Source of the DNA: Subtercola vilae
GTDB taxonomy: Bacteria; Actinomycetota; Actinomycetes; Actinomycetales; Microbacteriaceae
DNA length: 64,000 nt
Assembly (NCBI RefSeq): GCF_004923255.1
Contig: NZ_QYRT01000007.1
Span: forward strand, 62,001-126,000
Direction of reading: 5' to 3'
In this document: one piece after another, positions 9,360 through 17,778 of the stretch
How the letters are laid out: each line of letters begins with the position of its first letter
How positions within the stretch are numbered: the stretch's first letter is position 1
Translations under genes and position numbers: made by a program
The notes under the pieces: generated by a model
Database searches by the model: none
What the model was told of the DNA's origin: nothing
Seen by the model: only the letters and a program-made list of their open reading frames with translations

Positions 9360-10315
9360 TTGCCGCCGTTGACAACCGCAGTGGTGACCTTGCCAGAGGA
9401 GATGCCCCAGGCATCCAGAATCTTGCCGTAGGTGCCGTCGTCGATCAGCTGGTCGAGCGCTTTGGCCATGGCGTCGCGGAGAGCCGCGTTGTCTTTGTTG
9501 ACGCCGATGCCGTAGGGCGCGCCGTCGATCACATCGCCGGGAACGACCTCGAAGGCGTTACCGTCTTGCGTCGTCTTCGAGATGTACACCGCGCTCGGCA
9601 GGTCGTTCACGATCGCGTCGATGCGGCCGGTGCGCAGCTGCGTCTGGTTCTGGCTGTCGCTGTCGGTCACCGTGATGTTCAGGGCGGTCTTGCCGTCGGT
9701 GACGCACTTCGCGCTGGTGTCTTCGGCAAAGGTCTGCTGGCTTGTTCCGGTGACCACGGCGATGTTCTTGCCGCAGAGGTCGGCCGGGCTGCTGATCTTC
9801 GCCGGGTTGCCCTTCTGCACCATGAGGGTGATGCCGCTGGTGAGGTAGTCGACGAAGTCGATGGTCTGCTGGCGGGCTGCCGTGTCGTTCATGGCGGCGA
9901 TGGTCGCGTCGACGCGGCCCGACTGCAGGCTCGTGATGAGCGCGCCGAAGTCCATGTTCGAGTACGTGGTCTTCAGGCCGAGCTTGGCAGCGATGGCCGT
10001 GATGATGTCGTGGTCTGAGCCGATCACGGTCGACCCGTCGGCGGCGAAGAAGTTGTTCGGAGCCGACTGCACGTACGAGCCGACCTTCAACTCTTTCGTG
10101 CCCGAGATGGCGGCCGGAACCTGCGCCTCGAGCGTGGCGTCAGCGCTCACGGCCGAGAGCAGGGCCGACGTGTCGGGAATCAGGCTCGCTGCGCCTGTTG
10201 CGGCACCGGATGCCCCGGGCTGCGGTGCCGAGGGGCCGCCGCAGGCCGACAGCAGTATGGCGAGTGTTGCGGCGGTGAGTGTCGCCGCCAGCGCTGTTTT
10301 TCGTGTGGTGCGCAT
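9356..10315 (-). CDS. Amino acid ABC transporter substrate-binding lipoprotein
   Basis: 319 aa. N-terminal signal with lipobox LSACGG (Cys about residue 26), then a linker rich in Ala/Gly/Ser and an SBP family 3 domain (KVGSYVQSAPNNFFAADGSTVIGSDHDIITAIAAKLG is read across its start; YGIGVNKDNAALRDAM near the end). First gene of the five-gene importer/catabolic operon. The ligand is not obvious; the family binds polar or basic amino acids. Confidence 0.93.
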   Translation of the reverse strand: MRTTRKTALAATLTAATLAILLSACGGPSAPQPGASGAATGAASLIPDTSALLSAVSADATLEAQVPAAISGTKELKVGSYVQSAPNNFFAADGSTVIGSDHDIITAIAAKLGLKTTYSNMDFGALITSLQSGRVDATIAAMNDTAARQQTIDFVDYLTSGITLMVQKGNPAKISSPADLCGKNIAVVTGTSQQTFAEDTSAKCVTDGKTALNITVTDSDSQNQTQLRTGRIDAIVNDLPSAVYISKTTQDGNAFEVVPGDVIDGAPYGIGVNKDNAALRDAMAKALDQLIDDGTYGKILDAWGISSGKVTTAVVNGGK

Positions 10316-10488
10316 GGAGATTTCCTTTGGTCGTCATTGTCACAGAGGCTGCTGGTGCATGCTCCGGGGTCTCTCCGAAACACACTAGCCTGACTTTTCG
10401 CACGATAATAGTTATTTATCATGCTGACGATAAGTTTTTACCGAAACGAAACATTGTTCTCTGCACTGTTCTCGGGAAGGATGTGCCC

Positions 10489-11262
10489 ATGACCGATATC
10501 GCGCCCACCGAACCGGAGCGACGCATTCGGCCCGAGTTCGAGCCCTATCTCGCTCTGCTCCCCTTTCTCGGCTCGCTCATGGGGCCGCGCACCGAGATCG
10601 TGCTGCATGACATCAGCGACCTCTCCCGCTCGATCATCGCGGTCGAGAACGGTGCCATGAGCGGTCGCAGCGTGGGTGGCCCGGCCACCGACCTGGTGCT
10701 GAAGATTCTGCAGAACCACGACTACCTCGAGCGCGACTTTCTCACCAACTACCTTGCCCAGTCGCAGAGCGGCGGCTACTTTCGATCGTCGACTTTCTTC
10801 GTGCGCGACGAGGCCGGCGCGGTCATCGGGATGCTCTGCCTCAACGTCGACGACGGCCCCCTGCACGAGGCGAGGCAGCTGCTCGAGTCGATCACGCAGA
10901 CGACGGGCCTGTTGAAGTCGTCGGGGCAGCGGCCCACCGACGACGACCGTGGCCGGGAGACCTCAGGGTGGGAGACCTCCGGGCGCCGGGCGCCGCACGG
11001 CAGCACCGAGATGGCCGAAGTCGCCGAGCGCTTGAGCCTCAGCGTCGACGAACTCACGCGCGACAACGTGGCGCGCACCGTCGCACGCCTCGGCGTCGAT
11101 GGCTCACGCATGACACCCGAGGAGAAGATCCAGGCCGTTCGCGAACTCGACAGCGCGGGCATCTTTCTGATGAAGGGCGCTGTCGCGCACGCGGCCCTTG
11201 CCCTGCATGTCTCGGAGCCGACGGTGTACCGCTACCTCAAGCTGGCGCGCGGCCAGCGCTGA
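10489..11262 (+). CDS. YheO/DauR-like transcriptional regulator (PAS-like + HTH)
   Basis: 257 aa. The N-terminal half (LLPFLGSLMGPRTEIVLHDISD, then SGRSVGGPATDL, and YFRSSTFFVRDEAGAVIGMLCLN) matches the YheO-type PAS_6 domain; the C-terminal half ends with an HTH_22-like helix-turn-helix (KGAVAHAALALHVSEPTVYRYLK). DauR, a member, controls D-arginine catabolism. ATG 10489 is chosen for GGAAGG at 10475-10480, 8 nt upstream. It is divergent from the amino-acid operon across a 173-nt AT-richer gap, so it probably regulates it, with the PAS-like domain sensing the amino acid (inference). Confidence 0.85.
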   Translation: MTDIAPTEPERRIRPEFEPYLALLPFLGSLMGPRTEIVLHDISDLSRSIIAVENGAMSGRSVGGPATDLVLKILQNHDYLERDFLTNYLAQSQSGGYFRSSTFFVRDEAGAVIGMLCLNVDDGPLHEARQLLESITQTTGLLKSSGQRPTDDDRGRETSGWETSGRRAPHGSTEMAEVAERLSLSVDELTRDNVARTVARLGVDGSRMTPEEKIQAVRELDSAGIFLMKGAVAHAALALHVSEPTVYRYLKLARGQR

Positions 11263-11286
11263 GGCGGGGCATCCAGCAGTCTGGGC

Positions 11287-12381
11287 TTACAGGCCCGAGT
11301 ACGAGTGCAGGCCGTGGAAGAACACGTTCACGACGCCGAAGTTGAACAGCACCGCGCCGAAACCGATGATGGCGAGCCACGCCGAGCGCGATCCGCGCCA
11401 GCCGCGGGTGGCACGGGCGTGAATGTAGCCCGCGTAGATGACCCAGATGATGAAGGTCCACACCTCTTTGGTGTCCCAACCCCAGTAGCGGCCCCACGCA
11501 CGCTCGGCCCACACGGCACCGGCGATGAGCGTGAAGGTCCAGAATACGAACCCCACGATGTTCACGCGGTAGGCGAGGTTCTCGAGCCGGGTCGAATCGG
11601 GCAGCGATGCCAGAAATTTGAGCTTCAAGAACTCGGCACCGAGCGTGAGTGTCTCACGTCGATACTGCAGCAACTGGATGCCCGACAGCGCGAAACCGAG
11701 CGCGAAGAATGCCGTGCCGAGGCTCGCCACGAACACGTGGATGACGAGCCAGGCCGACTGCAGCGCCGGCGGCAGAGGAGCAATGACCACGTAGTAGTTC
11801 ACCGTGGAGATGCCGAGCAGAATCAGAACGAGCCCGGTGATGAACGTGCCGAGAAAGCGCAGGTCGACGCGGGTGATGACCACGAGGAACACGGCGACGA
11901 TGAGCACGGTTCCGGTCATCGAGAACTCGTACATGTTGGCCCACGGCACGCGGTTCGCCGCGATGCCGCGAAGAACATCGGCAGTCAGCTCGAGCAGAAA
12001 ACCGATGACCGTGAACGAGACGCCCAAGCGGAGGCTGAGCGAGCGGCGGGTGACGCTGCCGTCGGCCGCGACCGCACCGTTCGCGACGTTTGCGCCATTC
12101 TTGCCGCTCTTCGCGCTGCCATCGACAGAACCGCCGGCGGGGCGCTCTGCGACCAGCGTGGCCGAACTCGCGTTCAGCACGGCCGACGATGCACCGGAAC
12201 CCGCCGCCACGCTCTCGCGCACCGTGGGCGCCGTTGTGACCGAGCCGTCGACCGCCACGGTGTTGCCGGCCGAGACCTGGGCAGACCGGCGAGCAAGATC
12301 GAGGGCGAACGCGATGAAGGCGAACGCATACACAGCCATGGCTGCATACAAGAAAAAGATCGAATACTCGTCAAGGGTCAC
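11287..12381 (-). CDS. ccsB: Cytochrome c biogenesis protein CcsB (ResC-type)
   Basis: 364 aa membrane haem-handling protein of System II. About eight helices; the WWD haem motif is WGRYWGWDTKEVWTFIIW near residue 300, followed by YIHARATRGWRG and conserved HGLHSY at the C-terminus. There is a hydrophilic Ala/Ser/Val-rich insert of about 85 residues after the first helix, longer than in many homologues. Last gene of the res/ccd operon, 9 nt after resB. Confidence 0.93.
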   Translation of the reverse strand: MTLDEYSIFFLYAAMAVYAFAFIAFALDLARRSAQVSAGNTVAVDGSVTTAPTVRESVAAGSGASSAVLNASSATLVAERPAGGSVDGSAKSGKNGANVANGAVAADGSVTRRSLSLRLGVSFTVIGFLLELTADVLRGIAANRVPWANMYEFSMTGTVLIVAVFLVVITRVDLRFLGTFITGLVLILLGISTVNYYVVIAPLPPALQSAWLVIHVFVASLGTAFFALGFALSGIQLLQYRRETLTLGAEFLKLKFLASLPDSTRLENLAYRVNIVGFVFWTFTLIAGAVWAERAWGRYWGWDTKEVWTFIIWVIYAGYIHARATRGWRGSRSAWLAIIGFGAVLFNFGVVNVFFHGLHSYSGL

Positions 12382-12390
12382 GATAGTAGC

Positions 12391-14106
12391 CTAAGCGTTT
12401 GTTTCGGGCGGTGTAGCGCCCGTGAGAAGTTTCGAGTGCCTTTCGGCGATGTCGGCCACTGCGGGCAGCAGCCGAGGGTCTTCGCCACGAGCGAGACCGG
12501 CGTATTCGAGGCTCAGCGTGCCGTCGGCACGCTCGGTGGCCTTCACCCAGACGCGTCGGCGCGGGATGAACAGCGAGATCAGCAGCCCGAGCAGTGCCGA
12601 GGCTGCGAACAACAGCACCCAGCCCTGGGTGGGGTCGTGGTGAATGTCGAGCGAGGCGTAACGGTGAACGGTGTCGAAGCTGATGGTGCCGAGGCCGTTC
12701 GGCAGCGCCTGACTGTCGCCGGGCTTCAGCTGAATCGACGCCACGCCGGTCGACCCGCCCGTGAGCTGCTTCATCTTGTCGGTGTTCAGCGAGTACACCG
12801 AGGTGGGCACTCCCCCGTTCAGGCCGAGGTCTCCGTCGTAGACGTTGAGCGTCAGCACGGGGTAGTCGGCGTCGGGGTAGGTGGAGTAGAAGGCTCCGGT
12901 CGTCGAGGTGGCCTGTGTGGGGTAGAAGAAGCCGATCATGCCCAGCTGCTCTGACAGGCCATCCGGAACCTTCACAACACCCACCGAGGTGAGGTTGGCG
13001 TCTTGCGGCAAGAACGGCACGGAGTCGGTGAAGACCACTTTGCCGTTCGGGTCTTTCACCGTGATGGTGGGCGCATAGCCGTTGCCGAGCAGGTATACGT
13101 CGGTGCCGCCGATGCGCAGAGGTGAGTTGACCTTGATGTCGGCCGTCTGCGGAGCCTGGCCGCGCTCCTGCGTCGTCACCATGGCGTTGTAGTCGATCGG
13201 CTGGCCGAAGGCGCCGTCGGCTTTCGTCTCGTAGGTCGCCGTGAACTGGTCGAGTTTCATCGAGTACGGCGCCAGCGAGTCTTCGCTGAAGAACCGGCCC
13301 GGGTTGAACGAGTCGAACGCGCTCAGGGTATTCACGAACACGCCGCCGCCCGCCACGAGCACGCGTTGGCCACTGAACCCGTAGCCGCCGCCGACACCGA
13401 CGGTCAGCAGGATGCCCACCAGCGCGGCATGGAACACGAGGTTGCCCGTCTCCCGCGCGTAGCCGCGCTCGGCCGAGACCGACGCCGTTTCGCCCGCGCC
13501 GTTCTTACCGGGGGCGGTGAAGACGACGACGCGGTATCCCGACTTGCGCAGCAGTTTGCGGGCCGATTCGATGGCCGCGACAGCGCCGATGCCGTCGGGG
13601 GCCTCGCGCCGCTCGAAGCCGGCGAGCCGCGAGAGGCGTGCCGGGGTGCGCGGTGGTTTGGCGCGCAGGGCGTCGAAGTGGTGCTTTGCGCGCGGAACGA
13701 CGCAACCGATCAACGAGATGAACAGCAGCAGGTAGATGCTCGAGAACCATGCCGAGGTGTAGACGTCGAACGCCTGCAGCTTGTCGAGAAACGGGGCGAG
13801 GCTGGGGTTGTCGGCGAAGTACTGCGTGACGCCGTTCGGGTCTGCGGCGCGCTGGGGCACGAGCGAACCGGGCACGGCGGCGAGGGCGAGCAGCAGCAGC
13901 AGAAAGAGCGCGGTGCGCATGCTGGTGAGCTGGCGCCAGGTCCAGCGCAGCCAGCCGACGAAGCCGAGCTTGGGCTGCACGATGTCGTCGGAGCCGCCCG
14001 GGCCGTCTGGGCCACCGGAACCGTCGCCGGGGCCCGTGCCGCCAGCCTTCAGGCGGCGCTCTGCCGCGGGGTCGGGGGAATCGAAGTGGTCAGATGGCCG
14101 GGACAA
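12391..14106 (-). CDS. resB: Cytochrome c biogenesis protein ResB
   Basis: 571 aa, partner of CcsB in the haem delivery/ligation complex. N-terminal ~45 residues are polar (GGTGPGDGSGGPDGPGG). Hydrophobic helices occur near residues 65-85, 120-140, 215-235 and 495-515, with a large extracytoplasmic domain between the third and last (VNTLSAFDSFNPGRFFSEDSLAPYSM). GFVGWLRWTWRQLTSMRTALFLLLLLAL is the typical ResB start. The start overlaps the ccdA stop by 17 nt. Confidence 0.94.
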   Translation of the reverse strand: MSRPSDHFDSPDPAAERRLKAGGTGPGDGSGGPDGPGGSDDIVQPKLGFVGWLRWTWRQLTSMRTALFLLLLLALAAVPGSLVPQRAADPNGVTQYFADNPSLAPFLDKLQAFDVYTSAWFSSIYLLLFISLIGCVVPRAKHHFDALRAKPPRTPARLSRLAGFERREAPDGIGAVAAIESARKLLRKSGYRVVVFTAPGKNGAGETASVSAERGYARETGNLVFHAALVGILLTVGVGGGYGFSGQRVLVAGGGVFVNTLSAFDSFNPGRFFSEDSLAPYSMKLDQFTATYETKADGAFGQPIDYNAMVTTQERGQAPQTADIKVNSPLRIGGTDVYLLGNGYAPTITVKDPNGKVVFTDSVPFLPQDANLTSVGVVKVPDGLSEQLGMIGFFYPTQATSTTGAFYSTYPDADYPVLTLNVYDGDLGLNGGVPTSVYSLNTDKMKQLTGGSTGVASIQLKPGDSQALPNGLGTISFDTVHRYASLDIHHDPTQGWVLLFAASALLGLLISLFIPRRRVWVKATERADGTLSLEYAGLARGEDPRLLPAVADIAERHSKLLTGATPPETNA

Positions 14107-14833
14107 AACCGGTGATCACCGCCTGCAGTTGATAGGTCCAGATGGTCCAGAACCCGCTCACCATCAGAACACCGATGATGACGAGGCCCGCGCCGCCGAG
14201 AATGTTGATGAAACGAATATGCCGTTTGAGGAATGCGATGGAATGCGTGACCCAGTTGAGCCCGAGAGCAACCAGCAGAAACGGAATACCGAGGCCGAAG
14301 CAGTAGAACAGACCGAGCAGGGCGCCGCTGGCAGCGGAGCCGCCCGTGAGGCTGAGCGCCTGGATGGCACCGAGCGTCGGGCCGATGCACGGGGTCCAGC
14401 CCAGGCCGAAGACGATGCCGAGAATCGGTGCGCCAGCGAGGCCGGTGGCGGGCCGCCAGGTGGGCTTGAACGTGCGCTGCATGAAGCTGAACTGGCCGAT
14501 GAACACCAACCCCAGCAGAATCACGATCACGCCGAGCACCCGGGTGATCACGTCGCCCCACACCAGCAGCCACACACCCAGCGCGCCGAACAGAGTCGAG
14601 GCCGCGATGAACACCAGCGAGAAGCCGAGCACGAACAGGCTGATGCCGAGCAGAACCCGGCGGCGGTTGCGCTTCTCCCCCGGCTCGCTCAGGCCGCCCA
14701 CGTAGGCAAGGTAGCCCGGCACGAGCGGCAGCACGCAGGGTGACGCGAACGACACCAGGCCCGCCAGCATGGCGATGGGAATAGCGACGATCAACTGGCC
14801 GTTCAGCACGGCCTCGGCGAACGGGTTCACCAC
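14090..14833 (-). CDS. ccdA: Thiol:disulfide transmembrane protein CcdA
   Basis: 247 aa, six-helix DsbD-like membrane protein carrying electrons outward to reduce apocytochrome c and its thioredoxin-like partner. Motifs SFASPCVLPLVPGYLAYVGGL (first redox Cys) and LGWTPCIGPTLGAI (second redox Cys) are both intact. Ends just inside resB and starts 14 nt after the ResA-like gene, consistent with one operon. Confidence 0.95.
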   Translation of the reverse strand: MVNPFAEAVLNGQLIVAIPIAMLAGLVSFASPCVLPLVPGYLAYVGGLSEPGEKRNRRRVLLGISLFVLGFSLVFIAASTLFGALGVWLLVWGDVITRVLGVIVILLGLVFIGQFSFMQRTFKPTWRPATGLAGAPILGIVFGLGWTPCIGPTLGAIQALSLTGGSAASGALLGLFYCFGLGIPFLLVALGLNWVTHSIAFLKRHIRFINILGGAGLVIIGVLMVSGFWTIWTYQLQAVITGFVPAI

Positions 14834-14847
14834 GAAACGGCCACCGA

Positions 14848-15444
14848 TCAGCTCGTTTCGGCGACGGCGTCACCGATGAGGGTATCGAGGATGCTCGGTT
14901 CGGTGGCTTGGCCGAGAATACGTGCGGCGACCCGGCCCTTCTTGTCGATCACCAACGTGGTGGGAACGGCGTTCGGAGCCACTTGCCCGCTCAGCGCGAG
15001 CTGAACAGCACCATTCGTGTCGATGACAGAGGGGTACGTGATACCGAACGACTGGCCGAACGCCACCGCGGTGGCTGCTTGGTCACGCACGTTCACGCCG
15101 AGGAAGCTCGCGCCTTTGCCGTCGTACTTCACGCTGAGCGTCTGCAGGGCGGGAGCTTCGGCGCGGCACGGCGCGCACCCGGCATACCAGAAGTTGAGCA
15201 CCAGAACCTGGCCGAGGTACGTCGACGAATCGACGGCCGCACCGGTGTCATCGGTGCCAGTGAAGCTCACCACGGCACCTCGGTTCTCGGCAGCGATCTC
15301 GGTGACCGTGCCGTCGCCGGCGATGTACTGCTTGCTGTCACCGCTGCGGTACTGGGCGGCGAGCGGGTCACTGCTGCAGCCCGCGAGAATGCCCACCGCG
15401 AGCGCGGCCGCGGCGAAAGCCAGCAGTGGTCGTCGAATCGTCAC
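14848..15444 (-). CDS. TlpA/ResA-like thioredoxin lipoprotein
   Basis: 198 aa from the GTG at 15444. The signal ILAGCSS is a lipobox (Cys about residue 22), so it is anchored outside the membrane. The thioredoxin fold has VLVLNFWYAGCAPCRAEAPAL with a CAPC active site; the cis-Pro is in AVPTTLVID. It likely reduces the haem-binding CXXCH of apocytochrome c with electrons from CcdA. A longer upstream reading exists but lies inside the histidine phosphatase gene. Start is 4 nt after that gene's stop. Confidence 0.92.
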   Translation of the reverse strand: MTIRRPLLAFAAAALAVGILAGCSSDPLAAQYRSGDSKQYIAGDGTVTEIAAENRGAVVSFTGTDDTGAAVDSSTYLGQVLVLNFWYAGCAPCRAEAPALQTLSVKYDGKGASFLGVNVRDQAATAVAFGQSFGITYPSVIDTNGAVQLALSGQVAPNAVPTTLVIDKKGRVAARILGQATEPSILDTLIGDAVAETS

Positions 15445-15448
15445 CGAA

Positions 15449-16093
15449 TCACACCGCCCCGTCGTCGACGGCACCGACCAGCAGCGAACCGGCGGGGTCG
15501 GCGTAGCCGATCTCGACGAAACGATCGCCCTGTCGCTCGACGGTGGTGATGCTCGAAAGATTGCAGCGTCGTTTACGTGGGTCGTGCCAGAGGTGTTGGC
15601 CGGTGATCTCGAGGTGCGTGGCCCAGATGGGCAGCTGGTGGCTGACCATGACCACATCGCCGTCGTCGACGGAGTTGTATGCGTCGTCGATCGCGGCGAG
15701 CATCCGCGTGGTGACGCTCTTGTAGGCCTCGCCCCAGCTGGGCTTGAAGGGGTTCATGACCCACGACCAGTTCTTGGGCTGGCGGAGCGCCGCGTTTCGA
15801 ACCCGGGGGCTCATGCCCTCGAACTTGTTCGTCGGTTCGATGATGCGGGGTTCGGTCTGGATGGGCAGGTTGAACGCTGCCGCCTGGGGTGCCGCTGACT
15901 CCTGGGCGCGCTGCAGGGGCGATGCGAAGAGTGCGGTCACGGGCCGGCCCCGAGACGCGAGCTCGTCGGCGGCCGCCTGGGCCATGCGCTTTCCGAGGTC
16001 TGACAACCCGAAATTGGGCAGGCGCCCGTACAACACGTGATCAGGGTTATAGACCTCGCCGTGACGGACGATATGAATTCGGCTGGCTACCAC
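15449..16093 (-). CDS. Histidine phosphatase family protein
   Basis: 214 aa phosphoglycerate-mutase-like enzyme; RHGE near residue 9 holds the catalytic His, LFASPLQRAQESA and VSHQLPIWA carry the other core residues. In actinobacteria this gene commonly heads the resA-ccdA-resB-ccsB cluster; its substrate there is unknown. GTG 16093 is preferred because TAAACT ends 7 nt upstream (leaderless pattern); the frame could be extended to 16177 but that part has no family-like sequence. Confidence 0.85.
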   Translation of the reverse strand: MVASRIHIVRHGEVYNPDHVLYGRLPNFGLSDLGKRMAQAAADELASRGRPVTALFASPLQRAQESAAPQAAAFNLPIQTEPRIIEPTNKFEGMSPRVRNAALRQPKNWSWVMNPFKPSWGEAYKSVTTRMLAAIDDAYNSVDDGDVVMVSHQLPIWATHLEITGQHLWHDPRKRRCNLSSITTVERQGDRFVEIGYADPAGSLLVGAVDDGAV

Positions 16094-16100
16094 GGCACTT

Positions 16101-16106
16101 AGTTTA
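16101..16106 (-). promoter_or_regulatory. -10 box of res/ccd operon promoter (leaderless)
   Basis: TAAACT followed by AAGTGCC and the GTG at 16093. No Shine-Dalgarno precedes the start, so transcription probably begins at the start codon. Confidence 0.5.
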
Positions 16107-16245
16107 CGTAGCGTAGAACAACCCAAGCTGCTCAGCACCTGAGCGCTCAGCGCAACAGTGAAGCTCGACTTCACCATCTCGCAAGAAGAAGTAGATTGTG
16201 CTGAACAGTTGTCGGTTGTTCAATTGGTGTCAGGAAAGGTTTTTC

Positions 16246-16374
16246 ATGGCACTCATCATTGTTCTCAGCGTTCTCGGTCTTCTGGCTCTCGCAGCCATCG
16301 TCGCCACCACGGCACTGATCGTTCGCGACGGTTACCGCCCGGTACCCACGCGTTCGTACGCTTCACGCATCTGA
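16246..16374 (+). CDS. 42-aa single-helix membrane peptide
   Basis: Small gene read directly: ATG 16246 to TGA 16374. The product starts MALIIVLSVLGLLALA and has one hydrophobic helix (residues 2-26) then a basic tail RDGYRPVPTRSYASRI, so it should sit in the membrane with the tail inside. AGGAAAGG at 16232-16239 is a good RBS 6 nt upstream. From recall, similar tiny proteins ending in RDGY-PVPTR are found in other Microbacteriaceae. Function unknown. It precedes aspS, whose likely -35 box overlaps this stop codon. Confidence 0.75.
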   Translation: MALIIVLSVLGLLALAAIVATTALIVRDGYRPVPTRSYASRI

Positions 16375-16399
16375 CCCCCGCGCCCGCGGGCAGTAGAAT
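16371..16399 (+). promoter_or_regulatory. aspS promoter (-35 CTGACC, -10 TAGAAT)
   Basis: CTGACC (16371-16376), a 17-nt spacer, then TAGAAT (16394-16399). Eight nt later is GTG 16408, so aspS may be leaderless. The -35 overlaps the stop of the 42-aa peptide gene. Confidence 0.55.
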
Positions 16400-16407
16400 T
16401 GGTGACC

Positions 16408-17736
16408 GTGACTGAACGCGTACTCATCAAAGACCTCTCCGCCCTGGCCGACGGCCCCGTCAGTGTTTCGGGGTGGGTCGAAACGGTTCGTGACCAGAAG
16501 AAGGTGCAGTTCGTCGTTCTGCGCGACGAGAGCGGTGCGGTTCAGCTCGTGAACCCGCGCAACTCCGACGCTGACGGCGTCGTGATCGCCGACGAGCCCG
16601 CCACCACCATCTCGGCTCTCACCCAGGGTTCGTTCGTCACCGTCACCGGCCAGCTGAAGCACGACGAGCGCGTCAAGCTCGGTGGCATCGAGATCAAGCT
16701 CGACTCGCTCACCGTGTCGACGTTCGCCCTCGCCGAGACACCCATTGCGGCCGACAGCGGCATCGACAAGCGCATGGACTGGCGCTTCCTCGACCTGCGG
16801 GTACCTCGCAACGCCCTCATCTTCCGCATTCAGACCACCCTCGAGCACGCGTTCCGCACCTATTGGGTCGAGCGCGACTACGTCGAGCTCCACACCCCCA
16901 AGCTCATGTCGAGCCCGTCGGAGTCGAACGCCGAGCTGTTCAAACTCGACTACTTCGACACCACCGCGTACCTTGCGCAGAGCCCGCAGCACTTCAAGCA
17001 GATGGCCCAGTCGGCCGGCTTCGGCAAGATCTTCGACATCGGCCCGGTGTTTCGCGCCGACCCGTCGTTCACCTCGCGCCACGCCACCGAATACACCGGT
17101 GTCGACGCAGAGATCAGCTGGATCGACAGCCACGAAGACGTCATGACCATGCAAGAAGAGCTGCTGGTCGCCGGGTTCACCGCGGTCGCCGCGAAGCACG
17201 GCGCCGAGATCAAAGAGCTCTTCGATGTCGATGTGGTGGTGCCGAGCATCCCGTTCCCGCGCATTCCGCTGCTCGAGGCGAAAGAGATCGTCGCCTCGCG
17301 CGGGCACGTCGTCGACCGCAACGACGACGACATGGATCCGGAAGGCGAACGCCAGATCGCTGCGTACGTCGAGGAGACCTTCGGGCACCAGTTCGTGTTC
17401 CTCACCGACTACCCCACGAGCATCCGGCCGTTCTATCACATGCACAGTGACGAGAACGATGCACTGACCAAGAGCTACGACCTCATCTTTCGCGGCACCG
17501 AGATCACCACCGGTGCCCAGCGCGAGCACCGCGTCGACGTTCTCGAGGCGCAGGCCGTGGCCAAGGGCCTCGACCCGAACGAGCTCTCGGTGTACCTCGA
17601 CTTCTTCCGTTACGGCGTGCCCCCGCACGGCGGCTTCGGCATGGGCCTCGCACGCGTGCTCATGCTGCTGCTGCACCAGGGCAACCTGCGCGAGGTCACC
17701 TACCTCTTTCGCGGCCCCACCCGCCTCGCTCCATAG
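16408..17736 (+). CDS. aspS: Archaeal-type aspartate--tRNA ligase
   Basis: 442 aa class II synthetase. OB-fold anticodon domain first (VSGWVETVRDQKKVQFVVLRDESG), then motif 1 near SGIDKRMDWRFLDLR, motif 2 (FDIGPVFRADPSFTSRH) and motif 3 (GGFGMGLARVLMLLL). It lacks the ~150-residue GAD insert of the usual bacterial AspRS (about 590 aa), so it is the archaeal/eukaryotic-like form, which can be non-discriminating (Asp-tRNA(Asn)). GTG 16408 is chosen for the promoter spacing; GTG 16402 or TTG 16399 are possible but would lie inside or next to the -10 box. Confidence 0.9.
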   Translation: MTERVLIKDLSALADGPVSVSGWVETVRDQKKVQFVVLRDESGAVQLVNPRNSDADGVVIADEPATTISALTQGSFVTVTGQLKHDERVKLGGIEIKLDSLTVSTFALAETPIAADSGIDKRMDWRFLDLRVPRNALIFRIQTTLEHAFRTYWVERDYVELHTPKLMSSPSESNAELFKLDYFDTTAYLAQSPQHFKQMAQSAGFGKIFDIGPVFRADPSFTSRHATEYTGVDAEISWIDSHEDVMTMQEELLVAGFTAVAAKHGAEIKELFDVDVVVPSIPFPRIPLLEAKEIVASRGHVVDRNDDDMDPEGERQIAAYVEETFGHQFVFLTDYPTSIRPFYHMHSDENDALTKSYDLIFRGTEITTGAQREHRVDVLEAQAVAKGLDPNELSVYLDFFRYGVPPHGGFGMGLARVLMLLLHQGNLREVTYLFRGPTRLAP

Positions 17737-17778
17737 CGGCCACTCGACGGCGGCTACTCGACAGCGGCTACTCGACGG
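17737..17778. repeat. 14-bp tandem repeat, 3 copies
   Basis: Three head-to-tail copies of CGGCTACTCGACGG (17737-17750, 17751-17764, 17765-17778) with one mismatch in each of the first two. Sits between the convergent aspS and radC-like genes; the third copy contains the radC-like stop codon, so the repeat looks like multiplication of that gene's last codons. Confidence 0.8.

Noticed and set aside
11305-12954. 549-codon plus-strand frame
   Set aside because: Antisense of ccsB and resB; no domain or RBS.
16363-17676. 437-codon minus-strand frame
   Set aside because: Antisense of aspS, which has full synthetase motifs.
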